Assembly: GCA_019188255.1 (NCBI GenBank)
Contig: JAETXT010000004.1
Location: 4,960,001 to 5,024,000, forward strand
DNA: 64,000 nt
DNA from: Verticillium longisporum
Taxonomy: Eukaryota > Ascomycota > Sordariomycetes > Glomerellales > Plectosphaerellaceae
Reading direction: 5' to 3'
Program-made: the position numbers and the translations under genes
Part shown: piece by piece, positions 47,815-59,143 of the stretch
Layout of the letters: the number at the start of each line of letters is the position of its first letter
How positions within the stretch are numbered: the stretch's first letter is position 1
The notes under the pieces: model-generated
Databases searched by the model: none
Told to the model about the DNA's origin: nothing
The model's input: the letters and a program-made list of their open reading frames with translations, nothing else

Positions 47815-49335
47815 GGCCAGAAGCATACAGGTCGAACTCACCATTCCCTGCAGTGGCCTTTCATTCTTTCGTCGGCACCGCCATCCGAGCTTAGCAAGCT
47901 TGAACCACTGAATCAGTTCGTAACCAGATAGACCAATGGATTTCAACTCCTGCTACCAGGCGCAGCACGTAGCCGTGACCAATCAATACAATGTTGCACA
48001 TGTGTCTTTTGTCCCCTCTACGTATGATCTTCAACTCATGAGGTGCTCGTGGACTTCGATAATATCCGTACGCTGCCCTGGGAACACGGGTCATGAAAAT
48101 TAAGGCCTTTTGATATGGAAGACGAAACAATGACGCCACCGTCCAGCGTTGCTGTCATAGTCCTCTTATGTATGCCTGAGATGTGTTCTAGCCTAGTAAA
48201 CATGTTTTTTCCTGTTGTCTCGCATCGTGGGATCGTGCAAAGTGGCGTGCCAATGGCCTGTTCTGCCGCTCTCCGTTGTGAGTATCAATACTGGTTCTAA
48301 GTCTTTCTGTGCTTCAGTGAGCTTTCTTGGCACGGCCTTGCTTGATTTGATACTAGTGAGCGCTAGGATGTTCTCTCCACGCCTGGAAGTGGACCTGAGT
48401 GGCAACAAGAAGATGCAATGATGAATGCTATGACGCAGGCATGGTCAATTGATTCCAAACGTACCTATTCCAAGCGTACTTCAATTAATCGAAGGAGAAA
48501 GCCAGCTTCTGACCTATGAGAATTGATGAAAAGAGGGCAATATGGCGAGGTACGAACGCAGCACCCACATTCAACTCCCTGAAACACGTCCCCTTCCTCC
48601 GCCATCCGTCCAGTTCACGTTTGATCCTTGCTCCTACGTCACTGGCGTTGCCTATGGGAACGCAACAAAGGCTCTTATGTACCCACAATGCAGGCCTTCT
48701 TACCGTGGCTTCACCCAAGTTCAAAGCTCGACGAGCTTCGGACTGATCATTGCAGGACCGCGTTGTTCTCACTTGATGAACGTATCCCGTTAATGGGAAT
48801 ACGCTTGCAAGGCCAGCGGAGGTTGGAAAGTACAACGCCCACGATGACTGAATATCTGCGTGCTGGGGTTTCTTTTTGTGTGACGTAAGAGAGCATTTCT
48901 GTGACATCCAAGAAAATTGACGTGGTTGTCGGTGCAGTAGTCGCTTGGTGGGCTACGTACAACAGTCGGCTGCCTGCAACCGAGCCGCACACCGTCACGA
49001 TCCGATAGCATTGTATAAGCCTGCCTCGCTGATGCAAGGAACTGCCAGCCAGTAGGTGGCCTAGCAGGTGACTCTCCTCTGGGCAGCCCGGGTGCACCTG
49101 GAAGTCCGCTGCAGCGGAAAGCTACGTGAAGCAAGACTACGAACGCGGGAGGGGTACTTGCATGATTGCTATCCATAGAAAAGCTCTGGTGATGGCTGCG
49201 TTAAGAACTTTTTTGTCTTTACGCTGGCTTTCCGCACGTATTTCGCACCTGAGCGCGAGTGTGGGCTGCGAAGTTGACATTGGGACATTGGTCTCGGGTA
49301 TGTCATGATCACAGTTGTGTGCGGAAGCTTCGTTT
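47815..49335. other. Intergenic, no gene seen
   Basis: Only short frames in conflict between strands. The 140-codon minus frame at 48485-48907 has no recognisable pattern. Confidence 0.4.
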
Positions 49336-49981
49336 CTACGGTGTGCGTGGGCTATTGTTGACCGAATGAACGACGACGGAAGCTGTCTGTCCGTTAAGAT
49401 CCACGCTATCCAATGAATCCCCCCTCAGACTCGGGGTCAAGGGCACAGTTTCGAAACCTTCCAACAACTGGTGCTGGATGTCGTCGTCTTCATCCTGTGC
49501 TTCATTGTCATCAACCACAGAACGCGACAGAATCAGTGGGCTACGCTCATACGACCCCGAGCTATCAATGCTCTTGCTCGAACCCTTTGCTGAGGTGGGG
49601 GCCCGGTTGCTTGGCTCGGAAATCTGGGTGTCTGCTACACTCTCTGGACTTTGGGTGTGTTGAGGATGTCGAACCGGTCAAGTCAGCCGAAGCGGCCACC
49701 GCAGGCGGACTGCTAGGTGCTGGCGTTATGGCATGCCTGGCTGCGACCGTCTCAAAGTTGTCGGGCCCCAAGATGGTCTCTTGCGGGACAGGGGACGCCG
49801 TCAAGCTTCGGATGAGACCATGCTGTGACTCGTAGGCCTCGAGCTGGCCATCGTGGCCGATGACCAGCACCGCCACTTTGGCTTTGTAGTAGCGGTAGAA
49901 CGTGTCCGACTTTTTGAAGATGCCGGTCTTTCGGTTTTCGAACCCTTTGCGAAAGTCTTTGTTGCTCTTCCCGCGCGTCAT
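49336..49981 (-). CDS. MADS-box-like protein, frameshifted
   Basis: From the ATG at 49981 the protein begins with a MADS-like segment (KGFENRKTGIFKKSDTFYRY, then KAKVAVLVIGHDGQLEAYES). It keeps the RKTGxFKK helix and the VAVLxxGxDG strand of SRF-type DNA-binding domains but lacks a full canonical N-terminal arm. The downstream part is Ser/Pro/Ala-rich. At about 49640-49665 the good reading changes by one base into the frame that ends at 49336 (SRSVVDDNEAQDEDDDIQHQ and SLDSVDLNGQTA). No intron of suitable length and phase was found. So the gene is either disrupted or contains an assembly indel. About 215 residues if joined. Probably a nuclear regulator of a fungus-specific MADS-like group. Confidence 0.55.
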
Positions 49982-50915
49982 GGTGGAGGAACTGGCCTCG
50001 TAGACAATCCACCGGGGTGACGCTCAGTCGTGGACAATCAATAGCAGAACCTGGCTTGAAAGAACGCAGATTGCTGCGAGCCGCTTCTGCGCTTTGGCTT
50101 CTTTGGACTTTTGCCTTTTGCCTTTGCTATTTGCCTTGTGCCTTGTGACACAGGGACAAAGGGAACGAGGGAGGGTCGTTGAATTTATGCCGCCTGCGGT
50201 AATCCCGTCGGCAGCATTGCAAGTGTTCAGGGGCCTACGCTGTGTGGTTCTATTTTCGTGGAGCCTCCTCGACTTGGGGCGACTGTATAGGCCCGGCGTC
50301 TAGAAAGCAACGCCGTCGCACGGCCCGGTTGGTGTTCAGGTCCGGCCTCCGTCTTTTGCAATCTCACATCCAGCCGCCGAAGCAGGTCCGCCGAAACAGG
50401 CGAGTGGGGCTACGGGCGCGGCAACACGGCGTTTCGCATGGGGGACCGGCGCACGGGACTGGTCAGGCGGACGTCCAGGCCACCGCCCGTCGTTGCCGCC
50501 CGTTTATTTTGAGCAGGCGCTGGTAGCCTCCAATCTTGATGCCATTTTCGACATTATAGGTAACGGCCAGCGCTTGCGATCGGCGCTTATCCATCGGAAC
50601 GGCGTACGCGCCATGTCACAGAGGGCGCCTGGGTGAGCCGTCTTGGATCTCATCTTGACATCAATTGCGGGTTTGATCCGTGCTGTCACGGGCCCTGGCG
50701 TCGCTTCAATTGCTTTGTCAACTTTGGCATCTCTCCCACCTAGCACACCACCAAGCACGCATCAAGCGCCCCATAGGCTCTGACGTAGCCCCTTAAACCT
50801 GGATCATGCCCGGGCGGCGACCAGGCATCATTCGGGCGTTCCTCAATCTGCCCATCTGCCCGTGTGCCCTTTGCCACTTCCGCTCCTCGCCCCTACAACA
50901 CTGCCGACTGCGACA
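49982..50915. other. Intergenic between divergent genes
   Basis: No gene is supported. It serves as the upstream region of both the MADS-like gene and the reductase. Confidence 0.4.
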
Positions 50916-52936
50916 ATGGAGGCCTTGCACTACTACATGCTCTCTTTCTACATCCTCATAGTTGCACGCCTCGTAGCCCGCCCTCTGCGGCAGGCTTTTT
51001 CCTACGTACGCGTGCTTCACGCCCAGCATCTGGCCTATCCATTGCTCGTCAGCCGGCAGCACTGGACGGGCGCCACCCGTCGGGAGGCTCTGGCCGTCCT
51101 CTCGTACGCTGGCGTAAAATCGCCCTTCTGCTGTACCCTTTCAGTGCCCTGCCCACGCTGAGAGAGGTGGAGAGACGAGCAGGCGTGGCTGCATTCGTCA
51201 ATCTGGTCCCCCTCTCCATCGTCATTCGAACGAACGTTCTCACCTCCCTGTGCAACGTACCTCTCGGTACCGTCAACCTCGTTCATCACTGGATCGGCAG
51301 GGTCGCCATCGCCCAAGCGTTGATCCACGCTTTCATGGTCCTGGCTCTGCGGCCGAGGCCTGGTGCCGTTGTCGCGTCGGGATACATCGTAAGTGGCACT
51401 TGTCGCTCGCCGAAAGGCGCTGTACAGAGTAAAGACTAAGATCTTGCCAGGGACTCAGCACGCTGATGCTCATTCTGCCGTTGTCTGTGAGTGTAGCACG
51501 TCGGCGTCTTGGCCGCTACTTCTTCGTCACCCACCTCGTCCTGGCAGTCTCGGCATTGGCCGGCCTGGTATGGCATGCTTACCTTCTGCCCGCGCTCGTA
51601 AGCCGTGCGCTCATTACGGTGGGATGTTCTTGCTGGATTGCTGCGGCTTGCGTTCGCGCCGTCTGGTGGTATCGACAGGTCACCGTCCGCGTGCTCCGAC
51701 TGGAAATCGATGACGACGTCGCCCTCGTGACCGTGCACGCGGACGCGCCCATCCGGGCCTCGGCCGACGATCATTTCAACATCTACTTTCCGGCCTCTTT
51801 CCCACGCTCGCTCGTGCCGGGCGTCCACGGCCACGCGATGAAGCCCTTGTGGTTCAAGCCCGGCGATCTGGCCTCGCCGGATGGGGTCCGCACCATGTCG
51901 TTCCTCATGGCGCGCGACGGCACACTCGCGAGCCAGCTCGAGAGACTGGTGGAAGGCGCTGCGCTGAAGCTGGGCGGCCCCTACGGACAGAAGTCGGACT
52001 TTCGCCAGTACGAGGACGTCATGCTGGTGGCCAAAGGCGCGGGCATTTCTGGGGTGCTGCCTTATGCGCTGCAGCTCGCCGAGCGACGGAAGAGCGATAG
52101 CGAAGTCAAGAAAGACATCCAGCGCCTGCAGCAGGAAGAGACCGAGCTCGTGTTGAGCGCGTCGAGCACGGCGGGGAGCACCGACAAAGCTTCCAACGTC
52201 GACTGGACGCGGTTCGCAAGGAGCGAACATCTCTGTCGCGTGTGCTCTTCCAAGACAAAACGCAACGAGTCGACCTGTTGTGGATGCTGGAGAACGAGAA
52301 ACAGGAAAGATGGACAGCCGACTTCTTCTCTGCATTGCAGCGTCTGGACCCAAGCAACGTAAGTCTGTCCTTCTTCCCGTGGGTGGCTGCTATGACGTGA
52401 AGATGCGGTGCTACTGTCAATTGTCGTACTGACGCCGCCTCGTTCCAGAGATTGCTTGTGGTGTGGTGTCTCTATCCCGGCCCCCGCACCTCCAGGCTCC
52501 GACCGTTCCCGCCTTCTGATCACTGGAAGTGCACCTCTGCCGCGCCGGGCGGGGAGACGTCATGGAGATGATGACGAACAGAATTCGAGAGAAGAGTACA
52601 CGGACGCGAGGCGAAATGATTGTCATCAGTACGTGACCGTTCTTTCCTGCCGTCGTGCCTGCTGGGTGCTTCGGAGACTAATCCTGTTGGCATGGTTTAG
52701 ATTGCGGAGACCCAGATTTTACCATGCGCATGCGTGCTGGTGTCATTGCGGCCATGGGCGGCCGCACGTTCATCGAGTTTGTTGAGTCCGAGTATCAGCC
52801 GAGGCCGCATCGACCGATTGATGCTGTCGTTGCGGGTCAGGCCGGCGGAAGGGGTGCTGGCAAGAGGGTGTGGGGCGGCAAGAGAAACGCGGCGTCGAGG
52901 CCAGTGACGAGAAAACGGCTACATGAAGCTGCCTAG
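50916..52936 (+). CDS. Ferric-reductase-type (FRE/NOX-like) transmembrane oxidoreductase
   Basis: Inferred exons are about 50916-51005, 51053-51388, 51451-52149, 52221-52358, 52449-52628 and 52701-52936. The first two junctions are the least certain. Multi-pass membrane core with two HX13H heme pairs: HHWIGRVAIAQALIH and HLVLAVSALAGLVWH. A cytosolic FAD/NADPH part follows, with GGPYGQ...YEDVMLVAKGAGISGVLP. The late exons give RVDLLWMLENEK and CGDPDFTMRMRAGVIAAMGG. Family members move electrons from NADPH through FAD and heme across the membrane to reduce Fe(III). Where relatives have the FAD-binding HPF motif, this protein reads HAM (HGHAMKPLWF). Exon 5 lacks one base relative to its flanking phases (shift between about 52525 and 52555, where WK and GRGDVMEMM lie in different frames). 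FRE genes are recurrent Starship cargo. Confidence 0.8.
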
Positions 52937-53439
52937 AATATATTTTTCAACGCTGAATCGTAGCCACGAGCCTTGCGATATGCCTCTCCACGCGTCACCA
53001 AGCGCCTTGTGCTCAACATATGACCGGACACTACTTTCGCCATGTCTGTGTGTATTGTACAGTACAGTATGTGTGTTCAGCAGGGTTTTCTCGCGGTATG
53101 GATGAGTTGCTCTGACGAAACCCTCCAGCCCGGATGGGAACCCAGCTTGTCGCAATAGATTCGGCGTCGCACGTCTCCAATTCGATCCCGATCCGATCCC
53201 TTCACCGCCGCCTCCAGCATTCATTCGGCGGAACTGAAAATAAACCCCCTAGATGTCGGTTGTGACTTTTGACTTGCACTAGCCTGTTGCTTTCCGCAAT
53301 TCGTTTTCTTTTTCTAGGCTCGCTGTGAGGCAACGCACTTGGCCTATAAACCCACGCAGCTCCATCCAGGTTCCCTCTCAACGTAACATTTTCAGACACA
53401 ACTTGCCCCCTCTGGTTGCATTCACCACAGACAATCGAT
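52937..53439. other. Short intergenic, promoter of the BRCT gene
   Basis: No gene is seen. A TATAAA-like GGCCTATAAACC lies at about 53340, 100 bp before the next ATG. Confidence 0.4.
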
Positions 53440-55028
53440 ATGGCCCCAAGGCACAAACGTAAGACGGACGGCGATTCGTCCGAGCCGCTCTCCGGTTGCG
53501 TTATCACCGTCTGTGGCAAGTTCAATCGAACGCACCAGCAGATCGAGAAGGATATCAAGACGCTTGGAGGCACCTACAAGAAATCCTTCTCCAAACAAGT
53601 CACGCACCTCATAGCCACCCGGGAGTCGTACAATAGGCCCTCCGACCTTGTTAAGAAGGCCAAAAAGCAGCACGACTGTAAAATCGTCGATGTGAAATGG
53701 CTGGAGAAGTGCTCTAAGTCCGGGTCGCAGGTGAACACCACACCGTACCTTCTCGATCAGCAGGACGAGAACAAACAGGACATCTCCGACAGTCAGACCG
53801 GCGACGAGTCCAGCGACGAGTCCGGCAGCGAGTCCGGCGACGACTCTAGCGACGACTCTGGCGACGGCTCTGGCAACCAATCCGAGGACGATCTGAGAAA
53901 AATGAGCGGCATAAGAAGGAAGAAAAGGGCCGACCCCTTGAAAACATGTACATCTGTGTGATTGACACTCTCAAAGACCAAAACGTGGAGCAGTTGAAAA
54001 AGGGGATCCGTGCCTTGGGCGGGCATTATCAGACGACCGCCACAAAGAAGACCACCCACCTCTGTGCATCGCAACACCAACTCGATAGCCTTCAGAAAGA
54101 CATCTTGTATGCGCGTGACAACGGTGTTCTTGTCGTTAGCCTATCGTGGCTCAACGACACGCTCTACTTGAAGGAGCTTCAAAGCACTGACAACTACGTC
54201 CTTCGAAGCAGCGAGAAGACGAGGTCAAAGGGCAGCCCGAGGAGAAGCACGTCCTCAAAGAGGAATCGAGCGAGCGAAGAGGAAAGCAGTGAGGACGAGG
54301 AAGAGAGTGACGAAGAGCAGCACGAGTCTCCTACCCGTTCGAACACGCATAGAGCACAGAACAGACGCATGGCAACGCCGCCGGACTCCGAAGGTCGTCG
54401 ATCCACCACACCCGCTAAAAAGTCGGATCTATTCTGGAGCACCAATACGAAAAGGCTCCTCGCCATGCCCCTGCACCCGCCCAAGGATCGGACACAAGTT
54501 GGAAGTAGTTTCATCCAGCTTGCGTCCGATCCGGACCAGAAGACGGGCTCGAAAAACAAACCACTCGACGGGGAGATCGTGACCGAAGTGTACCGGGGGC
54601 AGCTTTTGGTTGCAGCACCCGGGAAGAACCCAGAATATCCGGAATCCATGAGAGCCTTTCTCGTGCAAGGCAGTTGCTATGGGGGACACAAGGCAAGCTT
54701 TCGGCAACTCGGCAAAGCCGCCATGCCGTCGGGCACGAAGGCTGACTTCCCGGGACTGACTCTGCACAAAATGAACGTCGTTCTTGTGGCATCCGATGAA
54801 GCCGAGAAGGTGTCTCTTGTGTTGTTTCTCGTTGAAGGTACGAAACATCTGCAGCTTGCTTCTCGCACAACTCTGAACGGCATCTTGGGCAATAAGAAGG
54901 GAGATCAAATTGTGATCGGGAGGAGGAAATTGGTCGGACAGAATGTTCCAAAGGAAATGAAGGAAATCGAGGTTTCGCCTGAAGTGTGGGACATGCTTGA
55001 GAGGAAGAACGACGGGGTGACTTCATAG
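53440..55028 (+). CDS. Double-BRCT protein, interrupted by a one-base deletion
   Basis: Two abutting frames. 53440-53961 encodes BRCT 1 (LSGCVITVCGKFNRTHQQIE, THLIATRE and KIVDVKWLEKCSKSG), then an acidic Ser/Asp repeat. 53946-55028 encodes BRCT 2 (MYICVIDTLKDQNVEQLKKG, TTHLCAS and VLVVSLSWLNDTLYLKEL), a basic/acidic linker and a 200-residue globular C-terminus that I do not recognise. Restoring one base at the A-run 53941-53944 would make them one frame. A -1 programmed shift was considered, but no slippery heptamer is in phase. Tandem BRCT proteins act as phosphopeptide scaffolds in DNA repair and checkpoint signalling. No intron is seen. About 529 residues if joined. Confidence 0.78.
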
Positions 55029-56692
55029 GCTGGTTGAGCTCCTAGGATGTCGCTGGGCGAAGTATCTGGAGGGCCATCAGAAACGTGCCGTATCGTGAGT
55101 AGTACTGTATCTCATATATTGATTCTGTAAGCCACGCAAGTCCCCGTCTCGTCGAATATCGCGAATAGTGTGTATGCCTGTCCGAACACCGTGCTGCTGA
55201 TGCTCGCTGCTTTTAAATGTTGTTTATGTTCCTCATCAAGAGTCCGCATTACGTTGGACTGTTTCACCATTGAAACGTCTTAGTATGATTACATTGATTG
55301 GACATTAATCACAGCAAGTTCGACTCTAGGCGGGCAAGTGATTTGCCTTGTTCCACCCATGGATCACACGAGCTCGGCAAATCTTGCAGAAGCGACGTCG
55401 AGCCGGCGTCGCCGAAGCCCTGCTAGACTGGCCTTCTGGTCTAGGTACGAATGAAGGAGGCATGGTCTTTCTTTTGTACTGAGACCCCTGCCGACTTACT
55501 TTCCCATCCTCACCATGCGTGTTGACCTGGTCATCGCGGAGAGATCCGTTTTACCTACGTCATCAGAAGATGGGGAGAAACCCAATTATGGCCACGCCCG
55601 TTGGCGTTGCCTCCACGGTGCTCCTCTCAGAAGCCTCGGGACTGTTCCGAAGCGGCGTTGGATGCAAAGATCAAGGGTCTTCGCAACGAGAACGACAGAT
55701 TGAAGCAAGAGATGTACGCATTGCGCGACAAGCAGCGCAGTAATCACGGACGCCTGGAAATCCTGCGCGAACAGGGAGGTTACCAACGACAGGTGCTTCG
55801 GGAGCAAACCAGGAGATAGCGGAGGTCATCAGCGTAGTGGAAGAGGTCTTTCTTGAGTATGAAGACTGGGTGCGAAGGTCGATGGGCTTCAGGTTATCTA
55901 CACCCAAAATGGATCTTGCAAGCTGTTAGCCGCTTGTCCGCATACCTCGTTTGCCGTACGTGATGAGCGGCGTGAGATGTGCTTCTCCTTCGGAAGCGGC
56001 TTGCGTGGCACAATCTGCAGTCAGAATACTCAATCAAGGCAAACGTCATCTTCCATAGAGATTGCAAGCGGACATCGCAACGCAGTATTAATCCACCATG
56101 AAATGGAGCCAATGCATTGTTCTGCCCAGAGACTACTTCTCGCCTGAGGGGGCCGGTCCAGCTGGTCCAGCCCATGCAGCCTGTCCAGCCTGTCCGGCAT
56201 CGGCCATGCGTTGATTGGGAGAGATAGGATCAGTGCAAATTAGAAAGCCATGAATCAATGGTCAATAATCTGATTTATTCCAACGTTCCGCAGCGGCTTG
56301 AGTCTCTACGGTACTGTGGTCATCTCATGCCAGGTTGCGCAACCGCGCGGCTATAGTGTGTTCGCTCAGCGGGGAAGCCTCATGTCGGATCTGACCCAGG
56401 GTGCGCCGCTGTGCACCCACCATCGCCCGCTGAATGACGCATCTCATTGACACACCGCGACCCCATCCGTCCACTGTGACTGCCTACGTAGTCGACAATA
56501 AACTCTGACAGGTTCCCACTACAGTCCATGAGAAACTCAAAATCCAGAATCATGCCATGCTTTAATCAGGATTGCGATAATCCAGGATGAGCCTCAACAG
56601 GAGAAGAAAAACAACGGCCATATCTACGCTACTGTGCGCCTGCGCCTGCGCCTTCGCTGAATTGGGCCAGCCTGCGTCCGCCCACCTTCACC
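55029..56692. other. Mostly intergenic; one coiled-coil ORF
   Basis: The frame ending at 55819 contains a plausible coiled coil at about 55640-55800 (KIKGLRNENDRLKQEMYALR), but no start codon could be assigned. It may be a relic or an exon of an unrecognised gene. Nothing else is seen apart from a short imperfect CTGTCCAGC repeat at about 56155-56195. Confidence 0.3.
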
Positions 56693-57745
56693 ATGGAAGG
56701 GATGCCCTATGAGATCATCCGCGAGTTCGTCTCGTATCTAGACTCGCGAAGCCTTCTCAATTTGGCACTGACTTCCAGTCACTTCAACCATGCCTGCTTG
56801 TCCGAGGCTTCGCGTCACCTCTGCGTACTCAACACCCTTTCGGCACTGTCGGGTCTGGCGCACCACATCAAACAAACAAGTCCGCTCACACGAGCTCTCA
56901 CGGTGTATCATGGCGAGTGGCCGAAGTGCGACTACAAAGCGTGGCAGCTTCACCCGCTCCAGGTGTACGAAGCGCACCCTTTTGTGTCGCAATCTCCGTC
57001 GAAGAAGGAAAAAGCTTTACAGGCCTTCCGACGCTATCGTCACTTCGTAGCGGACGAGGGGTCTAGAAGTCGCCATGGGGACATCCGTCGACTGAACCAG
57101 ATTTTGAGTTCTCTGCCACAGCTCGAGCGGATCACAATCTCCCATGCCTGTTCCCATGCGCGGAAACCGAAGAAAAACGTCCAACTCACCCGACTGTGCC
57201 AACAGATCTGGCTATCCCCGTGCCGGAGAAACGCAGTCGATCGACTCGCGAGTGATATTCTGACAGTGCTTCCTAACTACGCCCGCATCCAGGACGTGAA
57301 GATTGAAGGCACACTGAACCTTGAGTCCATCGCCCCTCTGCACGCGGCGCTGGGTTCCGTGACCAAGCTCGACATCCAATCGATGAACATGGCAAACACT
57401 ACTCCTGCAATGTTCCAGTCCTTCTTCTCCTTGTTTCCCGCTTTACAAGACCTTCAAATGAATTTTTGCCGCCACGATGGGCTGACCGCCGTCCCTCTCG
57501 ATCACATGTACTGTCCCAACCTTCGCTCAGTATATCTTGCCAACGTTCGTGTGGCAGTCCTTGCGTTAGTGCGGTTCATGCAACGACACCCCGTCATGGA
57601 ATGGCTACAACTCGACGATCCAGCGCTGATGGACGGCCACAGTGTTTTGGGCTACCCACGCAGCTGGTTGTTCGGCATCAACTCCAGATTAACACTACGG
57701 ATAACGGGCACTGACACAGCTCCCTGTGGTCCTCTCAGCTTCTAA
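56693..57745 (+). CDS. F-box protein with leucine-rich C-terminus
   Basis: A single uninterrupted frame of 350 residues. Residues 1-42 form an F-box (MPYEIIREFVSYLDSRSLLN, then ALTSSHFNHACL). The remainder is helical and leucine-rich with LRR-like periodicity (LPQLERITISH, SVTKLDIQSM, FPALQDLQMNFC, CPNLRSVYLANVRV), typical of fungal F-box/LRR proteins. F-box proteins recruit substrates to SCF ubiquitin ligases through Skp1. The start codon is the first ATG and follows a pyrimidine-rich leader ending CACCTTCACC. No lesions are seen. The substrate is unknown. Confidence 0.85.
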   Translation: MEGMPYEIIREFVSYLDSRSLLNLALTSSHFNHACLSEASRHLCVLNTLSALSGLAHHIKQTSPLTRALTVYHGEWPKCDYKAWQLHPLQVYEAHPFVSQSPSKKEKALQAFRRYRHFVADEGSRSRHGDIRRLNQILSSLPQLERITISHACSHARKPKKNVQLTRLCQQIWLSPCRRNAVDRLASDILTVLPNYARIQDVKIEGTLNLESIAPLHAALGSVTKLDIQSMNMANTTPAMFQSFFSLFPALQDLQMNFCRHDGLTAVPLDHMYCPNLRSVYLANVRVAVLALVRFMQRHPVMEWLQLDDPALMDGHSVLGYPRSWLFGINSRLTLRITGTDTAPCGPLSF

Positions 57746-58248
57746 GTGGGTATGCCGGGCACGAGTCCTGCCAGAGCGTTGGGGATAAGCATAGTGAAGA
57801 GGTCTTCCGCAAGTGGTATCCACAGTCAATTGTTAGGCAGGGGATAGGACTACATCTATAAAAATTCTGGCCCTCCGCAGCCCTTATATATGCGCTTTCG
57901 CAGTCCCTCCCCCTAACCAGCCCCCTGTTCGGTGGCTCCATACGTGCCTCCTGACAAGCCACATGCAGATGCACGGCAGGCCGGCGAGATGTTGGTAGAA
58001 CCAAGACAACTTTCGGCTGATGATCAATCGTAAGGATATGCCCGAAGGCTAAGAGCTATGATAAAGACAGGCGAGAGTGAGGCTTGAGTAGGGAGCGTGC
58101 AGATGTGAAACTGACCGGTCGGAAAGTCTCCTGACAATATAAGATAAAGGAAGAGTGTGTGCAAACAAACGAGCTCGTACATTAAATCCAAAACAAGTAC
58201 ACCATTGAAAACCATCTACCGCACCCGAATCAGACTTGATGGGGCTGC

Positions 58249-59100
58249 TTACATGGTGCGGTTTGGAGCCTCGCCGAAACAAACAGCTTTCTGCTTCGCC
58301 CATTCCTCCGCGCCAAATTTAGACACAATGGCCTCTTCGCAAATCTCCATTGCTCTTGGACCAACTACATCACTAAGTGGTATTTCTGTAGGAGCCCAGA
58401 TCGCCAAGCAAGTCATGGATCCGTCTGGCTGCCGAGTGAACCCCTGAAAGTCTTCTACCTCAAAATCCTGGCGATTACTGAGCTTGGCAGCCTTTGTGAT
58501 GTTGGTTCTCTTCGGCTTCGGCTCGAACGATGATTCTCTGGCGCGTTTTTGGGACGAGATTGGGTAGTGCCCGGCTTCGACCGTGACAACGCTGGTGGGG
58601 AAAACTTGTCACTACGGACCCTTCTCCATCGTTGCGTTATGAGGCTTCATGGGGCGTCACTTACGTGCTTTTTTGGTTTGGAAGAAGCCGGTAGATCAGC
58701 TTGGAGAGTTGCGTCACCGAGAGCGGCTACGGTCTTGCCACTTTCGAGCAGGCCACATGGGAGCGTGGCAGGCGTCGCCACGTTGGGTGTCAGCCTGCTG
58801 GCTTTTGGACTGGTCGTCGTTTGCCCCGCTTCCTTGGCGAACAAGACCCCTTGACCGACTGGACGATGGTCATGGTCGGGGTCGTCTGAAGACTGCACGG
58901 AAGTAACTTTGACGGATCCGATGTGTGGTTGCACAACTTGCTTCTCCGTTGCGGTAGTTGTTGGGTTAGGGACTGCAGGCCTCTCGCCTGGAGAGTGCAA
59001 GTGTTCCAAAGGCTCATGGCGTGTATTCTGGTCGTTGCACAGGGTGAGTGGAAGGAGGAGCTGTGCTGAGAAGATGATGAATTGTGTAAAGTGGAAGGGA
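58249..59100 (-). CDS. Unrecognised protein, exons partly out of phase
   Basis: Two good coding stretches on the minus strand. The 5' exon (about 59070-58665) encodes a Pro/Thr/Ser-rich disordered region. It has no clear ATG and may follow an intron ending CTCAGCACAG near 59065. After a 73-nt intron (GTAAGT...CCCACCAG, 58664-58592), the 3' exon 58591-58249 encodes a basic stretch (KRARESSFEPKPKRTNITKA). A compact domain follows (FTRQPDGSMTCLAIWAPTEI and CEEAIVSKFGAEEWAKQKAV) that vaguely recalls a chromo-like fold. The exons are one base out of phase, next to an A6 run (58669-58674). No family assignment. Confidence 0.45.
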
Positions 59101-59143
59101 AGCCTTTGTATTTATGGACAAAATTCTGCGATGAGTAAGCCAT

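Noticed and set aside
51436..52353. 305-codon minus-strand ORF
   Set aside because: Antisense to the ferric-reductase gene; it is kept open by GC bias.
53920..53960. Programmed -1 frameshift in the double-BRCT gene
   Set aside because: The shift direction fits, but no X XXY YYZ heptamer lies in the zero frame and no downstream pseudoknot is evident; a one-base deletion explains it better.
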